Under the pieces are notes generated by a model. It did no database searches. It had not been told where the DNA came from and was given only the letters and a program-made list of their open reading frames with translations. DNA of 64,000 bases. It comes from Saccharomyces uvarum. Its lineage: Eukaryota; Ascomycota; Saccharomycetes; Saccharomycetales; Saccharomycetaceae. The stretch is from NCBI GenBank assembly GCA_947243795.1, contig OX365942.1, positions 248,001-312,000 on the forward strand. Direction: 5' to 3'. Both the position numbers and the translations under genes were made by a program. Shown one piece after another: positions 30,294-41,600 of this stretch; within the stretch, counting starts at the first letter, position 1; the number at the start of each line of letters is the position of its first letter.

Positions 30294-30466
30294 TTGGGGT
30301 TATTTAAGCCAGCTTCATTATGTGTTTCAAACAATACACAGCATGGCATGGCTTTTTTCTCAGGCCAGAAAAAATCAAGGTTAAATCCCTGGAAAAACTA
30401 GCATTGGCTACAATGAAATATAACACAAGAACTCAAAGGGCAGGAAGTGAAAGGGCATCGTGGAGA

Positions 30467-31099
30467 ATGGTTTCAATAACAACTTGCTTGCAGACTTCAG
30501 CACTCTTCAGGAGAGCAGCTCTCAAGCCAGTTCTATGGTGTCCCTTTAAAAGGCATTTTTTTGGTTTGGGCACTAGTAATCATGCTATTAGGGAACAACG
30601 GTATGTCTTACGCAAGACCATTAACACACATCCTAGTACTGTTTATGCAGCTGTTTCTGAGGTTTCTGAGTACAAGGAATTCATTCCTTATTGCATTGAT
30701 TCATTTGTAGACAAACGAAATCCTGTAGATAACAAGCCTCTAATTGCGGGGCTTCGAGTCGGTTTTAAACAGTACGACGAGGAATTTTCATGCAATGTCT
30801 CATGTAAAGAAAAGGTAAATGGCGATAACACCTACACAGTTGTTGCTGAAACTATATCTCATAATTTATATGATCTATTGTACTCGAAATGGACTATAAT
30901 GCCCCATCCAACTAGACCAAATGCCACCATGGTAGAACTTTTGTTGCGGTTTAAATTTAAGTCTCGGTTATATAATAGTGTTTCTCTGATATTTGCCAAG
31001 ACTGTAACTGAATTAGTGATGAATGCCTTCGCCAAAAGAGCATACCATTTGGTAAGGCTGGCCATGTTAAAATCCTCATCTAAAGAAACTCCTTCATGA
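30467..31099 (+). CDS. COQ10: Coenzyme Q-binding mitochondrial protein Coq10 (START domain)
   Basis: 210 aa from ATG 30467 (S. cerevisiae 207). A matrix-side inner-membrane protein needed for coenzyme Q function in respiration and its delivery. The frame is open upstream to ATG 30320, adding 49 residues, but the conserved length and a basic, Arg-rich presequence directly after M at 30467 (TSALFRRAALKPVLWCPFKRHFFG) favour the inner start. The START/polyketide-cyclase fold follows from about residue 45: YVLRKTINTHPSTVYAAVSEVSEYKEFIPYC, then RVGFKQYDEEF and a long C-terminal helix with AKTVTELVMNAFAKRAYHLV. Confidence 0.95.
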   Translation: MVSITTCLQTSALFRRAALKPVLWCPFKRHFFGLGTSNHAIREQRYVLRKTINTHPSTVYAAVSEVSEYKEFIPYCIDSFVDKRNPVDNKPLIAGLRVGFKQYDEEFSCNVSCKEKVNGDNTYTVVAETISHNLYDLLYSKWTIMPHPTRPNATMVELLLRFKFKSRLYNSVSLIFAKTVTELVMNAFAKRAYHLVRLAMLKSSSKETPS

Positions 31100-31559
31100 T
31101 TTTTTTAGACACAATTTTAGGTGAAACAGATATCGTCTGAACAGAATGTTGGTCCAGGATATTGCTGGTAAAAATATGCACAGTTGACTTTTTCAAATTA
31201 TATAAGTAAAGAAATTTCTTATAAATTCTTGTCTTTAACAGTATGTAGACTTTCTATTAGGTTCCGATAAGGATGTGGGGCGCACATATGTACATTATTT
31301 TGCTAAAGCTTATTTATTTATTTCGCCTTAGTTAACAAATCGATATATGGATGCATAACTTGATAAATTGGCAATGTAATAATTGTCTTGAAGAGTGTAT
31401 TTGCGTGCCATTCAATATTACTATGATCAAAAGCGGCCCACGGTGCAAGCGAAGGCCTTACGCACTTTCCCTTTTGGTTTAGAAGGCCAGATCCCTCAGC
31501 CACTATTGATTAAAATGAATACTATAAAGGATAGAGAGCATGCCGTGGCAGGAGAGCAA
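31100..31559. other. COQ10-CSI2 convergent 3' region
   Basis: 460 bp between convergent stops, A/T-rich at the COQ10 side. Open frames of about 61 codons on both strands (31318-31580) show no recognisable feature. Confidence 0.45.
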
Positions 31560-32594
31560 CTAATCCTTACCATCAAGTAATTGGTCCAGGTGAACACTTG
31601 GAGGACGGTATTTTTTGGTTTTTCCTTGAGTAACGTTGGACTTCGGGGTAGAGTTATCTTCAAAATCAGGGCTTAAATTATATGGTGTGTAATTAAATGG
31701 ATTAGTATTATTGTTATCTGAAAACTTACCAACTATCTGGGCAGCAGCACGTTCCTTGGGAGTGCTGGATAAGGACTCAAACATCTCACTACCATTGCTT
31801 TGCTGAGACGATGTGTTAGAATTATTGGCATCGCGCTGTAGAATCTCAGTTGGCGAGATAAACATAGAAGACCTAAAGTTCTCATTGGTGTCCGTAGTAT
31901 TGTTCAAGAGGTTCAGAACAGATGAGGATCCAAGGGTATATAAACTCATACGAGACGACTTGTCCTTTAGAATTTTTTCCGATATATCACTATCACCAGA
32001 ATGAGAAGAAGTTTCGCTGTCGTCATCATTAGAGTTCGATTGGAAATAGAAGGGGTCGTATTGGTATTGGCTTTCCAAATTCCTCAACTTGTTTTCCCTT
32101 CTCGCACTTCGCCATGACTTTATAGTCAGCGCAATCCAAACTGCTGTTAACGACAATAGAACAGCACCTAGACAGCTTGCAAATGCAATGAATACAGTGC
32201 CGTCAGGATGGCGGGCCTGATAGATGAATTCGTTCCCATCTGTTACTGGGATGTAAACACTAGACGGCGTGATAGATGAAGTTGAAATTCCGATCTGATC
32301 GCTGGCTGTGCTGGAGTTTGAATATAAACTTGAACTTGTACTTGAAGTGATTTTAGGCATTTTGGTGCTAGAGGTAGTATTGTTGCTTGAGGTAACATTT
32401 TGGCTGGTTGCCGAGGTTCGGCTAGACGATGTTGTTGCCTTTGTTGTAGAGGTAGTCTTACTAGAACTATCATTTGCTTTTGTGCTAGATGATAAAGAAG
32501 GCAGGTTCGCAGCGGAGGCAAACTGAAAGTCTTGTAGAACGAAGAAATTAAGCAGTAGCAGCACTTTCCAAATGGAAATTTTTGGCAGTTTCAT
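31560..32594 (-). CDS. CSI2: Chitin-synthesis-related membrane protein Csi2
   Basis: 344 aa (S. cerevisiae 341). Single-pass cell-surface/vacuolar membrane protein implicated in Chs3-dependent chitin deposition. An N-terminal signal peptide (about 1-28, WKVLLLLNFFVLQDFQFASA) leads into a Ser/Thr-rich O-glycosylation stretch (about 30-115). One membrane segment follows (about 133-155, VFIAFASCLGAVLLSLTAVW), then a cytoplasmic tail beginning with a basic anchor (KSWRSARRENKLR) and rich in Ser/Asn/Asp. No enzymatic domain is present. Start chosen at MKLPKISIWKVLLLL just before the signal sequence. Confidence 0.93.
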   Translation of the reverse strand: MKLPKISIWKVLLLLNFFVLQDFQFASAANLPSLSSSTKANDSSSKTTSTTKATTSSSRTSATSQNVTSSNNTTSSTKMPKITSSTSSSLYSNSSTASDQIGISTSSITPSSVYIPVTDGNEFIYQARHPDGTVFIAFASCLGAVLLSLTAVWIALTIKSWRSARRENKLRNLESQYQYDPFYFQSNSNDDDSETSSHSGDSDISEKILKDKSSRMSLYTLGSSSVLNLLNNTTDTNENFRSSMFISPTEILQRDANNSNTSSQQSNGSEMFESLSSTPKERAAAQIVGKFSDNNNTNPFNYTPYNLSPDFEDNSTPKSNVTQGKTKKYRPPSVHLDQLLDGKD

Positions 32595-33311
32595 TGTGTG
32601 GTAACAGACTTATGTTGTCAATTTTTCTTCCGTCAATAGCTTCAGAATTGCCTATTTCCAAGTTAAGTCTTTTTTGGCTGAGATGGGGCTTGAAAAGTAA
32701 AGCAGTCCAAGATATATCACGTATCTTACATCCTTATATTGTAGGAAGAATATTTTTTTCTCTTTTTTTCTTTTTTGGCAAAGTACTTTCGATGGATCAA
32801 AAAGCAACGTCTAAAACAGGAAGCCGGTCTGAACCTGTTTGATTTAGTTTGACATTTCGTGGCTCTGCCTTAACGGCAGCAACGTTCCCCACAGATGGCG
32901 TTGTGCTGATAACTTTTCGTGTAGTTCTTGTCCATGATGTGTATTTATTTATTTTTCGCGTTCCGTTCGAGTGCGGCAGAAACGCGAAAATCGCCAAAAT
33001 TTTGAGGCGTAAAACAGGAAGGGCTTCAAGCTGTGTTGCTAACTGAACAAGCAACTATACCAGGCATTCCAGCCTTCAAAAGATCGAAAGGGATATGATC
33101 GTTTTCCAGACGTTAATAGGAGTATCAAGTTACGGTAACATGTCAAAATAAAATTGTATCTGAGTTATACTGTACTATATACTGTACTATATACCGTACT
33201 ATACTCTCCTAAAGTTTTAAATACCTTCATACGTATATAAAGTATCTTCCTGGTACCTTATGCGAAATATGATGCGTGAATGTTTTTGTTTTTGTCTTTT
33301 TCTTTTCTACT
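32595..33311. other. CSI2-TOP1 intergenic region
   Basis: 717 bp containing the CSI2 promoter (right of 32594) and the TOP1 3' region. A 12-bp tandem repeat lies at 33169-33204. Small frames in both directions (32582-33054) are not convincing. Confidence 0.45.
33169..33204. repeat. 12-bp tandem repeat, three copies
   Basis: ACTGTACTATAT at 33169-33180 and again at 33181-33192, then ACCGTACTATAC at 33193-33204 with two changes. It sits about 110 bp 3' of the TOP1 stop codon. Confidence 0.9.
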
Positions 33312-35612
33312 TCAGAATCTCCAATTTTCATCTACTGATTCTATGGCCCATTTGAATTTTTCCCTTAGAGTCTTCGTAAAAATCTTTTCTATTGGAACGT
33401 CAAATTTTTTGCAAAATACCACCGAAAGTCTTGGGTCGATATAATTAATTTTAGAAGTACCTAAAGAGACCTGCGAGTTTTCTTCTTTGTCCTTCAGTTG
33501 AATGGAACTAGTTTGGATACGCTGTTCTAACTTCTCTACTTGTGCCTTTATCTTTTCCACTGAACTCCAAGTTGATTTCAGTTCGACTTCACCGGTTTTC
33601 AATTCGTTTTCGAATTCCTGTTTCTTTTCATCGACTTTTTCTAGCCATTCCTTTAGTTGAGTCTCGGGCAATAACTCTTCCTTTTCGAATTTTCTCTTGT
33701 CATTTTCTCTAACAAATTTCCGCTGGCACTTTTCAATTTCTCTGTCGATAATTCTTTTATGAATGGTGGCTTCATCCTCTTTTGTTAGATCTTCGATTTC
33801 TTCAAAATATTTTGGTTCCTTCTTCAAGAGACCCTTGTCCAGCTGTAAAATGGCCCTTTTGCAGCGAATTTTTTGCCATTCTAGTTCTTGTATCCTATTA
33901 CTGGCCTTTTCCACAGTTAGTGCATGCCCTTTGGTGACAGTCCTTTGATGGTTACATAAGATAGCCACAGTTCTATTAGCTGCGTTATATTTCAGCAATT
34001 TCTCTGCCACAGAACCTTTATTCGGAATCAAATCCAACTGGTCTTGCATGGTTTTCGAAGCATTATAAGTACGGAAAACTTTGGCAGTCAGTCCCGGCAT
34101 ATAATTTTGCAGATATTTATTCAGTATGGATGGGTCTAGACGGTCGAATAATTGGTGACCCGGTTGCTTGGGTGGTCTCTTGAAGATTGTCAAATTCTTA
34201 AAAACTTGTTTGTCCACTTCCACTTCTTGATAGAATCTAATGGAATCTTTACCAAGAAAATCAAAAATAACAGTGTTTGGAGGTTTCAAAGTAACGTGTT
34301 CGTACCTCAATGAACAACATCCCACGGTGTCTGCCTCATCTTCAGATTTTTCACCACCAGCTCTTAGGGCAAAGACATCGATCAAATAAATGGCAACGGC
34401 TTTTTGGCGCTCTAGCATGACTTTGCTTTTCAAATTTCTTGTGTAGTCTCTTCTAATGGCATCGATGTGAGATTTTAGTTGTCTTGCCTTCTCAAATTTC
34501 TTAAAGTCACTTTGACCCTTTAATGAGGAATTTGCCGCCAACCTGACGTACTTGAAGGAATTAAAGATATTCTCTCTCCACATGGCTAGCCATTGGACAG
34601 TGTTATCATTTCTTATTTCCCCCCATTTGTGTCCCTCTGGAGCAGGTGGGATAGGAGCGTCTTTGCTTAGGTTCAAAACGATATCTTCAGGATTCACTCT
34701 TCTCTTCAATTTACCGGTCTTGGGGTGGGCACCACGGCCCCTGAATAAATCGGGAGGTTCTACTTTAAAATTCCCCACTTGCTCCTTCCTGCCATCCAAC
34801 TCACAGAATTTATAGTCTTCTTCAAACTTTTCTCTCTCCAAACGGATCTGTTTCTTCTCTTGAGATGTCAATTGCTTTTTCTGTTCCTTTTGCACTTGGA
34901 AATAGTCGAACATCTTGGTGAAATCACAACGAGAAAACTCCTTTAGTTCGATGTTATTTAGGGTACCACCGTTTTCCTTCAACACCTGTAAAAAATCGTT
35001 GAAGAAATTCTTCTGGAAAATGGGATTCTTGGCATGGTCACTTTCTAATAACGCAGCAAAGAACCCGGCCACCTCTTCAGCTTGTGGAGGTAAGTCTACT
35101 GGGTTACCGTCGTAGTATAATTTGATGTGAGAGGGTAAGGGTTGGTATGGTGGAGGGAATATGACACCGTTATGTTTGAGCGTAGCCCATTTTATGGTGT
35201 CGTCCTCATTTTCCTTTTCCCACCATTTATATTCGTCCTCCTCATCCTTTATTTTTTGGTCTTCCTCCTCTTCCTCCTCTTCTTCCTGTTTCTTCTTTTG
35301 TTCTTTTTTCTTCTTAGTTGCCTTTACCTTGGCATCGCTATTTTCTTTCTTGATCTTCTTAGGTTTTGGTGTCGTGGTTTTCTTTTTTGGCGGCGGTGAC
35401 AATGGCAATGGTTCAGTCTTTATCCTTTTAGACTTTTTCTTTGAAATTTTAGAGATGGCCTCATCACTGTCATAAGCGTCCGCATCGTCATGGGAAGAAG
35501 CAGAACCCGCGGATTCGGTCTTTCTTTTCCTCAAGGTTTGGGACAGTGGGACGTCGTCATCGTCGTCTGAAGACAAGTCACGTTTAGCTTTGGAAGCAGC
35601 AGCGATGGTCAT
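33312..35612 (-). CDS. TOP1: DNA topoisomerase I (type IB)
   Basis: 766 aa (S. cerevisiae 769). It relaxes positive and negative supercoils ahead of transcription and replication. The N-terminal 140 residues are a charged, poorly conserved tail with KKKSKR- and Lys/Glu-rich nuclear-localisation sequences. The core domain (about 140-600) contains the conserved [16 protein letters not shown] and the [21 protein letters not shown] segment. A coiled-coil linker (about 600-710) follows. The C-terminal [11 protein letters not shown] holds the active-site Tyr, residue 724 here (727 in S. cerevisiae). The start [27 protein letters not shown] aligns with the known N-terminus. Confidence 0.98.
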   Translation of the reverse strand: MTIAAASKAKRDLSSDDDDDVPLSQTLRKRKTESAGSASSHDDADAYDSDEAISKISKKKSKRIKTEPLPLSPPPKKKTTTPKPKKIKKENSDAKVKATKKKKEQKKKQEEEEEEEEDQKIKDEEDEYKWWEKENEDDTIKWATLKHNGVIFPPPYQPLPSHIKLYYDGNPVDLPPQAEEVAGFFAALLESDHAKNPIFQKNFFNDFLQVLKENGGTLNNIELKEFSRCDFTKMFDYFQVQKEQKKQLTSQEKKQIRLEREKFEEDYKFCELDGRKEQVGNFKVEPPDLFRGRGAHPKTGKLKRRVNPEDIVLNLSKDAPIPPAPEGHKWGEIRNDNTVQWLAMWRENIFNSFKYVRLAANSSLKGQSDFKKFEKARQLKSHIDAIRRDYTRNLKSKVMLERQKAVAIYLIDVFALRAGGEKSEDEADTVGCCSLRYEHVTLKPPNTVIFDFLGKDSIRFYQEVEVDKQVFKNLTIFKRPPKQPGHQLFDRLDPSILNKYLQNYMPGLTAKVFRTYNASKTMQDQLDLIPNKGSVAEKLLKYNAANRTVAILCNHQRTVTKGHALTVEKASNRIQELEWQKIRCKRAILQLDKGLLKKEPKYFEEIEDLTKEDEATIHKRIIDREIEKCQRKFVRENDKRKFEKEELLPETQLKEWLEKVDEKKQEFENELKTGEVELKSTWSSVEKIKAQVEKLEQRIQTSSIQLKDKEENSQVSLGTSKINYIDPRLSVVFCKKFDVPIEKIFTKTLREKFKWAIESVDENWRF

Positions 35613-36003
35613 TTTTACGCGTTATACGTTTCGTGCCTAATCCTCTCTTTCTTTGTTTTCTTCTTTGTTCAATACAACAGCAAGAGTGAAACTCAAGTAA
35701 CTAAAGCACCGGAAAGAAGGGAAAGAATGGTGCACTTGCAGCGGTATTAGGACAGAAAAAGGTGTATCAATCCTCAATGGATACGCAACTCGAATGTGTA
35801 AGAAAAGGGAAAAGAACGTAAAGTAAAGCCTTCGGCTGTTTTTTTTTTCTTCATTTTTTCGTTTAAGACTGGAGCGCGGGGTACCCGGACGGCCAGCGTC
35901 CGCTCTTAAGGCACAGAAGGGCAATATATACGTATATACGCACGGGGGTACGAGAGTAGATTTCTATTAATGATGATTTATGAGTATGATTTTTATTGAG
36001 TGC
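35613..36003. other. TOP1-RPB11 intergenic region
   Basis: 391 bp in a tandem minus-strand pair: TOP1 promoter on the left, RPB11 3' end on the right. It contains a T9 tract near 35840 and GC-rich DNA (about 35870-35910). An open frame (35637-35924, minus) lacks recognisable content. Confidence 0.45.
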
Positions 36004-36372
36004 TTACATATTGAACGCGTCGTCGGCGGCCAGGGTCTGCAGATTCCACTCGGTCTCGAAGTTCGTCTTCAGCGCCCCCAGCTTATTGATAATGCTATTG
36101 CAGGCGTTTTTCAAGGCGTCCTTGGGATCGTAGCCCTCGGTGGTCTGTATTCTCAGCTTGAAGCGGGCAAAGAACGGGTGCTCAACCTTGTAGGCGGCAA
36201 ACAGCACCTTCCTGTCGTTCAGCAGCTCTGCGCGAATCAGGTTGCCCAGCGTGTGGTCCTCCTTCTCGAACGTGATCACCACGGCGTTGGGGGCCTTGGT
36301 GTCGGGCTCGATCTTTAACTTGGACTCCCCCTCGCCCAGCAGGAATAGTTCGAATCTGTCTGGAGCATTCAT
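36004..36372 (-). CDS. RPB11: RNA polymerase II subunit Rpb11
   Basis: 122 aa from ATG 36372. It forms the alpha-like heterodimer with Rpb3 that seeds Pol II assembly. The sequence [18 protein letters not shown] and the alpha-motif region [17 protein letters not shown] are nearly identical to S. cerevisiae. The S. cerevisiae protein, as I recall, has 120 residues ending DDAF; here two extra residues (Asn-Met) follow before TAA. The frame is also open upstream to an ATG at 36570 (66 more codons), but that part is a Pro/Arg/Cys-rich translation of GC-rich leader DNA and is not included. Codon use is GC-rich compared with neighbours. Confidence 0.97.
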   Translation of the reverse strand: MNAPDRFELFLLGEGESKLKIEPDTKAPNAVVITFEKEDHTLGNLIRAELLNDRKVLFAAYKVEHPFFARFKLRIQTTEGYDPKDALKNACNSIINKLGALKTNFETEWNLQTLAADDAFNM

Positions 36373-36639
36373 GGCGCGGCAGTGTGCTAAGATAAGGTGG
36401 TTGGCTTGGTGGCTGTGAAGGTCTGCTGCTCTGCTCTTCTCTTCTCTTGACTGGTCTCTTGTGGGTGCCAGGACAACCAGCCTGGAATTTTCGCGGGCAC
36501 TCTGGCACCGCAGGTCCGGGTAACACCCTGGCGTTCTTGGCAGCCCGCTGCCACCAGCAGCCTGTTCCACACGTCGCGTTGTACCGCAACGTGTTGAGCA
36601 GCAACGGCTGCCACTTGGCCCGCTCCAGCGGTCTGGTAT

Positions 36640-36675
<36 letters not shown>

Positions 36676-37091
36676 TTGCGTTGCACCGCTGCTGCGTGTC
36701 AGCAGTCACGCCGCACGGAGTTACCCGCGGCGCGGCCCGCGTCAAACGGGCGGTTTTGCCTACTTTTCACTGTGATTTTTTCATTCGCAAAAAAATCGCC
36801 TTCATTTTGCAGCTCTTGAGCAAACGTGATTTACTAAATAACAGTTCGCTCCCCTTCCCTGCCGCATCAGCCTTTCCCTTTTCGCACAACTATTGATAAT
36901 ATCCAAGGCACCGTATCATCCCGTTCAGCTTATTCACGGACTACGCCTTCTTTGCACTCTCTGCTCCTCCCACAACAAGCTACGCCGTCGATCGCACTCA
37001 GTATAATCCCTTTTCCCTTTGTTGTGTTCCGTTTGAGGCTATTTGGAAATAGAGCAAATATAATCAAGAAAACAAGTCACACCGTGCAGTA
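36373..37091. promoter_or_regulatory. RPB11-SIN3 divergent promoter with two Reb1-type sites and (CAG)11
   Basis: 719 bp, markedly GC-rich on the RPB11 side. CGGGTAA (36517-36523) and TTACCCG (36721-36727) are matches to the Reb1 core in opposite orientations about 200 bp apart, flanking a pure (CAG)11 tract at 36641-36673. Because the DNA is GC-rich, all frames stay open for long distances, which explains the overlapping ORFs there. Toward SIN3 the DNA becomes pyrimidine-rich. Confidence 0.6.
36641..36673. repeat. (CAG)11 trinucleotide repeat
   Basis: Eleven uninterrupted CAG triplets in noncoding promoter DNA between RPB11 and SIN3. Coding CAG/CAA runs are common in yeast, but a pure intergenic one is less usual. 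Confidence 0.97.
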
Positions 37092-38651
37092 ATGTCGCAG
37101 GTCTGGCACAATCCGAATTCACAGTCGAACGAGGCGTCTGCCGCAAATGATGCCGCCAGTTCGAACGAAAGAACCGAAAAGGAACCGCCCCTCCAGGGAA
37201 CTCAGCCTAGTTTTGCTCAACCACAACAACGCATTACTCTACCTTCGCTGTCTGCTTTGAACGCTAAGGACGAAGACAGAAGAGATGGCAATGGCAATGG
37301 CAATGGCCAACAACAACAACAACAACAACAGCCTTTAGCCTCACATTCTACTCGCATACTGGGCTATCCTCCTGCTCATTCGAATGTCATGCCTTTAATC
37401 ACAACCGATTCGGCGCTAAAACAGCCCCATGATTACCACCCCCATTCCAACTCCTCCTCCTCCTCTCCCTCTTCAAACACCGCGGCTATGGCGGCGGCGG
37501 CGGCGGCAGCAGCGGGTGCTCCTGCTCCTGCTCCTCTACCTACCACAGGAGGCGCGAGCTTTTCGCTATCGAGATTTGACAATCCTTTGCCGATGAACAC
37601 TCTTGGACGTACCGAAGACCGAAAGAGTTTTACCGGCCTGCCAGAGGAGGAAAAAGCAAACCAACAAGTTCAAGATCATAAGGGAGTTTCCACTGGGGTA
37701 CAACCCGCCGACGCAGCCGAGGTCACAAATGTTTACGCAGACACTAAAGATGAGATCAATGTCGAGAACACTAACGATGAAGATCCCGACTATAGACCCT
37801 TAAACGTCAAAGACGCTTTATCGTACCTCGAACAGGTCAAATTTCAATTCAATTCGCGTCCCGATATTTACAATCTATTTTTAGATATCATGAAGGACTT
37901 TAAGTCACAAGCAATAGACACGCCGGGTGTTATCGAAAGAGTGTCCACTTTGTTTAGGGGCTATCCGATTTTGATTCAAGGATTCAACACGTTCTTGCCT
38001 CAGGGTTATAGGATCGAGTGTTCTACTAACCCGGACGACCCCATTAGAGTCACCACCCCCATGGGTACCACGACAGTAAACAATAACGTCAGTCCACCCG
38101 CAAGAAGCGCTCTAGAAACGCAGGAACCCAGTTCCCTTCCGGAAGCCGACGGAAGCACTATCCCACAATCTCACAATGTGCCCATGGTGCCTTCGAATGT
38201 TTACCACTCGGAACAGAGTCAAGATCAACAACAATCTCTGCCCCTTTCGGCTAATCCTACTGGCTTACCCTCAATTCATCAACCCGAATTACCAATCCCT
38301 CAAAGTCAGCCTTTAACTGTTCAAGAAGACGTTAAGAAAAATGTCGACGTCGAATTTAGTCAAGCCATAAGTTACGTTAATAAAATTAAAACTAGATTTG
38401 CCGATCAACCTGATATCTATAAGCATTTCTTGGAAATATTGCAAACATACCAAAGAGAACAAAAACCGATCAATGAAGTCTATGCACAAGTTACTCATCT
38501 TTTCCAGAATGCACCTGATTTACTTGAAGATTTCAAGAAATTCTTACCGGATTCTTCAGCTTCTGCTAATGAACAGGTACAGCATGCCCAGCAACATGCC
38601 CAGCAACAACAGGAGGCTCAAATGCATGCACAGGCTCAAGCTCAGGCTCAA

Positions 38652-38686
<35 letters not shown>

Positions 38687-41600
38687 TGCACAGGCTCAAG
38701 CTCAAGCGCAGGCTCATGCACAGGCTCAAGCGGAAGCAGAACAACAACAGCAGCAGCAGCAGCAGCAGCAGTTCTTGTATCCAGCAACTAACTATTATAG
38801 CCATTCTACTAATGGAGGTATTCCACAACAGAATTTGCCCCCCATTGGAAGTTTTTCTCCCCCAACAAACGGTTCCACTGCACACGAAGGCTACCAAGAT
38901 CAACAACATATGCAGCCACCTCATTTGATGCCCTTACCTTCGATGGTTCAACAGGGCCCAAATATGGTACACCAAGGAATTGTAAATGAAAACTTACCTC
39001 TTTCGGAGTTAAGAACGTCTCTTACCGACCAGTATGCTCCGTCCAGTTTCCAACAGCAGCAGCAACAGCAACCAACTATTAGTCCTATAATAGATTCGCA
39101 ATATGGTGATGTTCCTGTTAGGCCAGAAATTGATTTGGACCCAAGCATAGTACCTGTGGTTCCTGAACCAACAGAACCCATTGAAGACAACATATCACTC
39201 AATGAAGAAGTAACTTTTTTTGAGAAGGCAAAGAGATATATCGGCAATAAACACCTATATACAGAGTTTTTGAAAATTTTGAATTTGTATTCTCAAGATA
39301 TACTTGATCTAGATGATTTAGTGGAAAAAGTAGATTTTTATCTGGGTTCCAACAAGGAACTGTTCACATGGTTCAAAAATTTTGTCGGTTACCAAGAAAA
39401 GATCAAAAGTATCGAAAATGTTGTTCATGGAAAACATAGGTTGGACTTAGATCTATGTGAAGCATTCGGTCCAAGCTACAAAAGATTACCGAAGAGTGAT
39501 ACTTTCATGCCATGTTCAGGTAGAGATGATATGTGTTGGGAAGTATTAAATGATGAATGGGTCGGACACCCAGTGTGGGCTTCTGAAGATTCCGGGTTTA
39601 TTGCCCATCGTAAAAACCAATACGAAGAAACACTATTCAAAATTGAAGAAGAAAGGCACGAATATGATTTCTACATTGAGTCTAATTTAAGAACTATCCA
39701 ATGCTTAGAAACAATTGTAAATAAAATTGAAAATATGACGGAAAACGAAAAGGCTAATTTCAAACTCCCCCCAGGTCTTGGTCATACTTCAATGACTATT
39801 TATAAGAAAGTGATAAGAAAAGTTTATGATAAAGAAAGAGGATTTGAAATTATTGACGCTTTACATGAACATCCTGCAGTGACAGCGCCAGTTGTTTTGA
39901 AGAGACTAAAACAAAAGGACGAAGAATGGAGAAGAGCTCAACGTGAATGGAATAAAGTTTGGAGGGAACTGGAACAGAAGGTTTACTTCAAGTCATTGGA
40001 TCATTTGGGTTTGACATTTAAGCAGGCCGATAAAAAACTATTAACAACAAAGCAGCTAATATCGGAAATCAGTAGCATTAAAGTCGATCAAACAAATAAA
40101 AAGATTCACTGGTTGACTCCTAAACCAAAGAGCCAACTAGATTTTGACTTCCCAGATAAGGATATTTTCTATGATGTTTTGTATTTGGCTGACAGCTTCA
40201 TAGCTCATACCACAGCTTATTCGAATCCTGATAAAGAAAGGTTGAAAGATTTGTTGAATTATTTTATATCTCTGTTTTTTTCTATTCCTTTAGAAAAAAT
40301 CGAAGAAGCGTTGCAATCTTATAAACAAAACTTGTCAGACTCTAGTGGATCTGACGATGGAGATTCTAGTACGCCTAGAAAAAGGCCATATCAACAGGAA
40401 ATGAGTTTACTTGACATTTTACATAGAAGCAAATACCAGAAGCTAAAGCGTTCTAACGACGACGACGGTAAAGTACCGCAACTTTCAGAGCCACTTGACG
40501 AAGAATCCAATGCTATCGAGGAAGAAGAACTCATCAATGAAGAAGCCAAAAACCCCTGGTTAACCGGGAATTTGGTGGAGGAAGCAAATTCTCAAGGTAT
40601 TATCCAAAATCGTAATATCTTTAATTTGTTTGCTAATTCGAATATTTACATCTTTTTCCGTCATTGGACAACTATTTACGAACGCCTTTTGGAAATCAAG
40701 CAAATGAATGAAAAGGTCACTAAGGAAATTAGTAAAAGATCAATGGTCACTTTTGCCAAAGATTTGGATCTGCTATCTAGCCAACTTTCTGAAATGGGAT
40801 TAGATTTCAATGGTGAAGACGCGTACAAGCAAGTATTGAAACTGAGCAGGAGGTTGATTAACGGTGAACTTGAACATCAGTGGTTTGAAGAAGGTTTACG
40901 TCAAGCTTACAATAATAAGGCTTTCAAGCTCTATACCATTGATAAAGTCATTCAATTGTTGGTGAAGCATGCTCACACCTTAATGACTGATGCTAAAACC
41001 GCAGAAATAATGGCTCTATTTGTCAAAGATAGAAATGCTTCCACAACAAGTGCAAAGGACCAAATTATCTACCGTTTGCAGGCACGTTCATATATGTCCA
41101 ATACAGAGAATATGTTTAGGATGGAGTTTGATAGAAGAAATTTGCACGTTTCCGTTCAATATATTGCCCTTGATGATTTAACCTTAAAGGAACCTAGAGC
41201 AGATGAAGATAAATGGAAATATTACGTAACATCGTATGCTTTACCACATCCAACGGAAGGTATTTCTCATGAGAAGCTCAAGATACCATTTTTGGAAAGG
41301 CTTATCGAATATGGGCAAGACACTGATGGGAGGGAAGTGGACGAAAAATTCTCTCCTGAAGGTATTTCTGTATCGACACTGAAAATCAAGATTCAGCCTG
41401 TGACCTATAAGCTGCATATTGAAAATGGATCTTATGACGTTTTCACTCGTAAAGCAGCCAACAAATATCCGACTGTTGCTAATGATGATATTTACAAAGA
41501 AAAGGTTGTAAAAAAGACAGGGTTGATATCAAAGTTTTTAGACAACGCAATACGTTTAAGGAATGATTTAAATGAGACTAAGAAATTAAATATGCAAGAA

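Noticed and set aside
30320-30466. 49-residue N-terminal extension of COQ10
   Set aside because: The mitochondrial presequence begins at the inner Met (30467) and gives the expected 210 aa; the extension overlaps the short divergent promoter with MDM12.
36182-36896. Long overlapping ORFs (99-187 codons) on both strands upstream of RPB11, including poly-Ala and poly-Ser frames
   Set aside because: They reflect the GC-rich composition and (CAG)11; all frames are open there, so openness is not evidence of coding.
38556-38928. Antisense and alternative-frame ORFs over the SIN3 repeat
   Set aside because: Repeat-driven shadows of the (Gln-Ala)n array (Leu-Ser, Glu-Pro and Arg-Leu patterns).
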